Below are positions 62,578-64,000 of a stretch of DNA of 64,000 nucleotides, piece by piece; the stretch's first letter is position 1; every line of letters begins with the position of its first letter. A program made the position numbers and the translations under genes. Below the pieces are notes generated by a model. The model saw only the letters and a list, made by a program, of their open reading frames with translations, was not told the DNA's origin and did no database searches. The DNA lies in contig NZ_CP017147.1 of the NCBI RefSeq assembly GCF_001741865.1, positions 5,261,001 through 5,325,000 of the forward strand, given 5' to 3'. The DNA comes from Bosea vaviloviae (GTDB taxonomy: Bacteria > Pseudomonadota > Alphaproteobacteria > Rhizobiales > Beijerinckiaceae).

Positions 62578-63054
62578 TCAGCGCCGCTGAATGAGCTCGC
62601 GTCCGATGAATTTCGGTGGCTCCCCGCGCAAGACGAGGGAGGTCGTGACGGCGCCGAACCGCGCGATCGAATCCACGATCGTTTCGAGCTCGCCCGGGGA
62701 CGGCACCAGAACCTTCAGGAGAAAGCAGTCCTCGCCCGTCAACCGCAACACCTCCATGATCTGAGGCATCTCGGAAAACTGCTTCAGGCATGGGCGGATA
62801 TACTCATGCGTGGTGCGCAATCGGATGATCGCCATCATGCCCAGCCCCAGGCTGGCGGGATCGATCCTGGCCCCATAGCCGGCGATGATGCCCCGCTCCT
62901 CCAGGCGCTTGACCCTCTCCGAAGTCGCCGGCTGCGACAGGCCTATCCTGCGGCCGAGCTCGGAGATCGCCATGCGTCCGTCCGCCTGCAGCGCCTCGAT
63001 GATGGCGATATCGGTCGGATCGAGGACGGGATGGTTGTCGCGGGCAGACGGCAT
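62578..63054 (-). CDS. Lrp/AsnC-family transcriptional regulator
   Basis: The 158-residue protein has the Lrp HTH (LDPTDIAIIEALQADGRMAI; ELGRRIGLSQPATSERVKRL; EERGIIAGYGARIDPASLG) and the RAM sensor domain (VLRLTGEDCFLLKVLVPSPG). Such proteins respond to amino acids. It is divergent from a small hydrolase gene, and an inverted repeat lies in the shared gap. Confidence 0.92.
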   Translation of the reverse strand: MPSARDNHPVLDPTDIAIIEALQADGRMAISELGRRIGLSQPATSERVKRLEERGIIAGYGARIDPASLGLGMMAIIRLRTTHEYIRPCLKQFSEMPQIMEVLRLTGEDCFLLKVLVPSPGELETIVDSIARFGAVTTSLVLRGEPPKFIGRELIQRR

Positions 63055-63070
63055 GCCTCACCTTGAATCT

Positions 63071-63096
63071 ATCGGAAACTGGAAGGGCTTTCCGAT
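63071..63096. promoter_or_regulatory. Inverted repeat between Lrp-type regulator and hydrolase genes
   Basis: atcggaaa and tttccgat are exact arms around ten bases, 17 nt upstream of the regulator start. A likely binding site of this Lrp protein. Confidence 0.55.
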
Positions 63097-63160
63097 GATT
63101 ACTCATTCTGACTGGCGAGCAAAGCTGCCATCCTTTCCCAGTAGCGAATGAGAGGAAAGC

Positions 63161-63733
63161 ATGACCGACATCATTATCCTGCCCGGCATCGGTGGTTCCG
63201 GGGAAACACATTGGCAAACCCATTGGGAACGCAGCAATCCGCATATCGGGCGTTTTCAACCGACAAGCTGGGACCAGCCGGATCTCGGCGACTGGCTCGC
63301 CGCGCTGGATCGCATGGTCGCCTCGGCGCGAACTCCGCCTCTTCTCGTCGCTCACAGCCTGGCCTGCCTTCTGGTCGCCCATTGGCAAAGCATCTCGTCT
63401 CTTCCGGTCGCCGGGGCGTTCCTCGTCGCGGTTCCCGATCCGACCCGGGCTGTTTTTCCGGCGGAGGCCGCCAGCTTCGCGCCCGTGCCTGAAGGCAGAT
63501 TGCGCTTCCCCTCCCTCATCGTCGCCAGCACCGACGATCCCTATGGGGAGTTCCAATATGCCGAACTGCGCGCCGCCCAATGGGGCAGCGGCATTGTCGA
63601 GGTCGGAGCGCTCGGTCATATCAATGGCCGCAGCGGACTCGGCAACTGGCCCGGAGGCTTGGTTCTTTTTCAAGCATTCGCCGCCGGAGCCCGGCTTGTC
63701 ACGGCTGAAGCCGATTCAACCGTGAAACCGTGA
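63161..63733 (+). CDS. RBBP9/YdeN-type serine hydrolase
   Basis: The 190-residue alpha/beta hydrolase starts IIILPGIGGSGETHWQTHWE, has the nucleophile elbow LLVAHSLACLLVAHW (Ser in HSLAC), Asp in VASTDDPYGEFQYAELRAAQ and His in VGALGHINGRSGLGNWPGG. These fit the RBBP9/YdeN family, whose substrates in bacteria are mostly unknown. GAGGAAAGC precedes the ATG. Divergent from the Lrp-type gene, which may control it. Confidence 0.88.
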   Translation: MTDIIILPGIGGSGETHWQTHWERSNPHIGRFQPTSWDQPDLGDWLAALDRMVASARTPPLLVAHSLACLLVAHWQSISSLPVAGAFLVAVPDPTRAVFPAEAASFAPVPEGRLRFPSLIVASTDDPYGEFQYAELRAAQWGSGIVEVGALGHINGRSGLGNWPGGLVLFQAFAAGARLVTAEADSTVKP

Positions 63734-63807
63734 GAGCCTCGATCGAACGCATTCGGATAGAGCGGCGTCTCGCAAGCGGCCCTGCGCGTTGAAGCGCTAA
63801 AGGGGGC

Positions 63808-64000
63808 TCATCCCCCCACCTTCGCCGGCCTCACCGGCCCCTGCATTGCCGGCAGCGATTTCAGATACTCCGCCATCGCCAGGCGGTCGACATCGGAAAG
63901 CTGCGCGATGTTGCGCACCACCGCCGCCATCGAGCCGCCGACGCTGTCGAAGCTCGGCGTGAAGCCGGTCTTGAGCAGTTCGGCGATCTCCTGCTTCGAC
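63808..64000 (-). CDS. C-terminal part of a c-type cytochrome (partial)
   Basis: The frame runs off the right edge. Sixty-three residues are visible, including QEIAELLKTGFTPSFDSVGG, SMAAVVRNIAQLSDVDRLAM and AEYLKSLPAMQGPVRP. This is the end of a cytochrome c domain with the axial Met in GGSMAAVV, similar to cytochrome subunits of dehydrogenases. The CxxCH heme site would lie beyond the window. Confidence 0.75.
   Translation of the reverse strand, partial: SKQEIAELLKTGFTPSFDSVGGSMAAVVRNIAQLSDVDRLAMAEYLKSLPAMQGPVRPAKVGG

Overview
The window is high-GC chromosomal DNA from an alphaproteobacterium, most likely of the order Hyphomicrobiales (Rhizobiales). A Bosea-like genus is my best guess from overall gene content, but this is inference. 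The evidence is an alphaproteobacterial flagellar gene set (FlbT, FlaF, FliX, a DUF6468 protein, a MotE-like protein), the cell-cycle kinase CckA directly behind flhB, a GAAC-N7-GAAC SOS box in front of recA, and a cyclic-nucleotide-gated K+ channel of the MlotiK1 type.

Layout. 1-1385 is the end of a flagellar motor operon (a probable fliM tail, DUF6468, motE-like). 1386-7549 is a loose accessory stretch with decayed fragments, an L,D-transpeptidase/extensin pair, a ribbon-helix-helix regulator/PHB-depolymerase-like esterase pair with a striking operator-like palindrome, and several tiny genes. 7550-19559 is a flagellar block: a very large secreted TPR protein, fliP and fliO on the minus strand, then flgB-flgC-fliE-fliQ-fliR-flhB on the plus strand, followed by cckA. 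A CtrA-type box (TTAA-N7-TTAAC) lies in front of flgB. 19943-34482 is mostly housekeeping: an alpha/beta hydrolase, recA, alaS, a K+ channel, a secreted protein, an intact IS256-family element with 8-bp target duplications, a GFA-family protein, icd, two short-chain dehydrogenase/cupin genes and secreted proteins. 34517-47338 is the second flagellar block: fliX (-), flgI, a rod-binding protein, an FlgN-like chaperone, a FlaG-like protein, two flagellins, flbT, flaF, and then flgE-flgK-flgL on the minus strand. 47518-64000 is general chromosome: ycjF/ycjX, sixA, a TetR regulator divergent from an ABA4-like membrane protein, a MoxR ATPase, a KefB-type antiporter, an LpxH-like phosphatase with a glycosyltransferase, an atypical SDR, an EamA transporter with an XRE-cupin regulator, mqo, an Lrp regulator, a small hydrolase and the end of a cytochrome c gene.

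How it fits together. The two flagellar blocks encode the export gate (FliO/P/Q/R, FlhB), proximal rod and P-ring (FlgB, FlgC, FliE, FlgI), hook and hook-filament junction (FlgE, FlgK, FlgL) and filament (two flagellins), plus post-transcriptional and checkpoint regulators (FlbT, FlaF, FliX). CckA, the top of the CckA-ChpT-CtrA phosphorelay, sits inside this neighbourhood, and a CtrA-type box precedes flgB.

Most notable signals. (1) A 459-bp block is identical in the two flagellin genes exactly over the normally variable centre, a sign of recent gene conversion. (2) Four families of palindromic intergenic repeats occur. The IS256 element has landed between the arms of one inverted pair. (3) There are perfect operator-like palindromes at the RHH/esterase and TetR/ABA4-like loci. 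(4) There is a Tat-like leader on malate:quinone oxidoreductase. (5) FliO is unusually long, and a 1147-residue secreted TPR protein of unknown role lies next to fliP. No tRNA, rRNA, CRISPR array or prophage was recognised. I did not find a clear new multi-gene system; the closest candidates are the TPR protein, the FliO tail and the TetR/ABA4-like unit.
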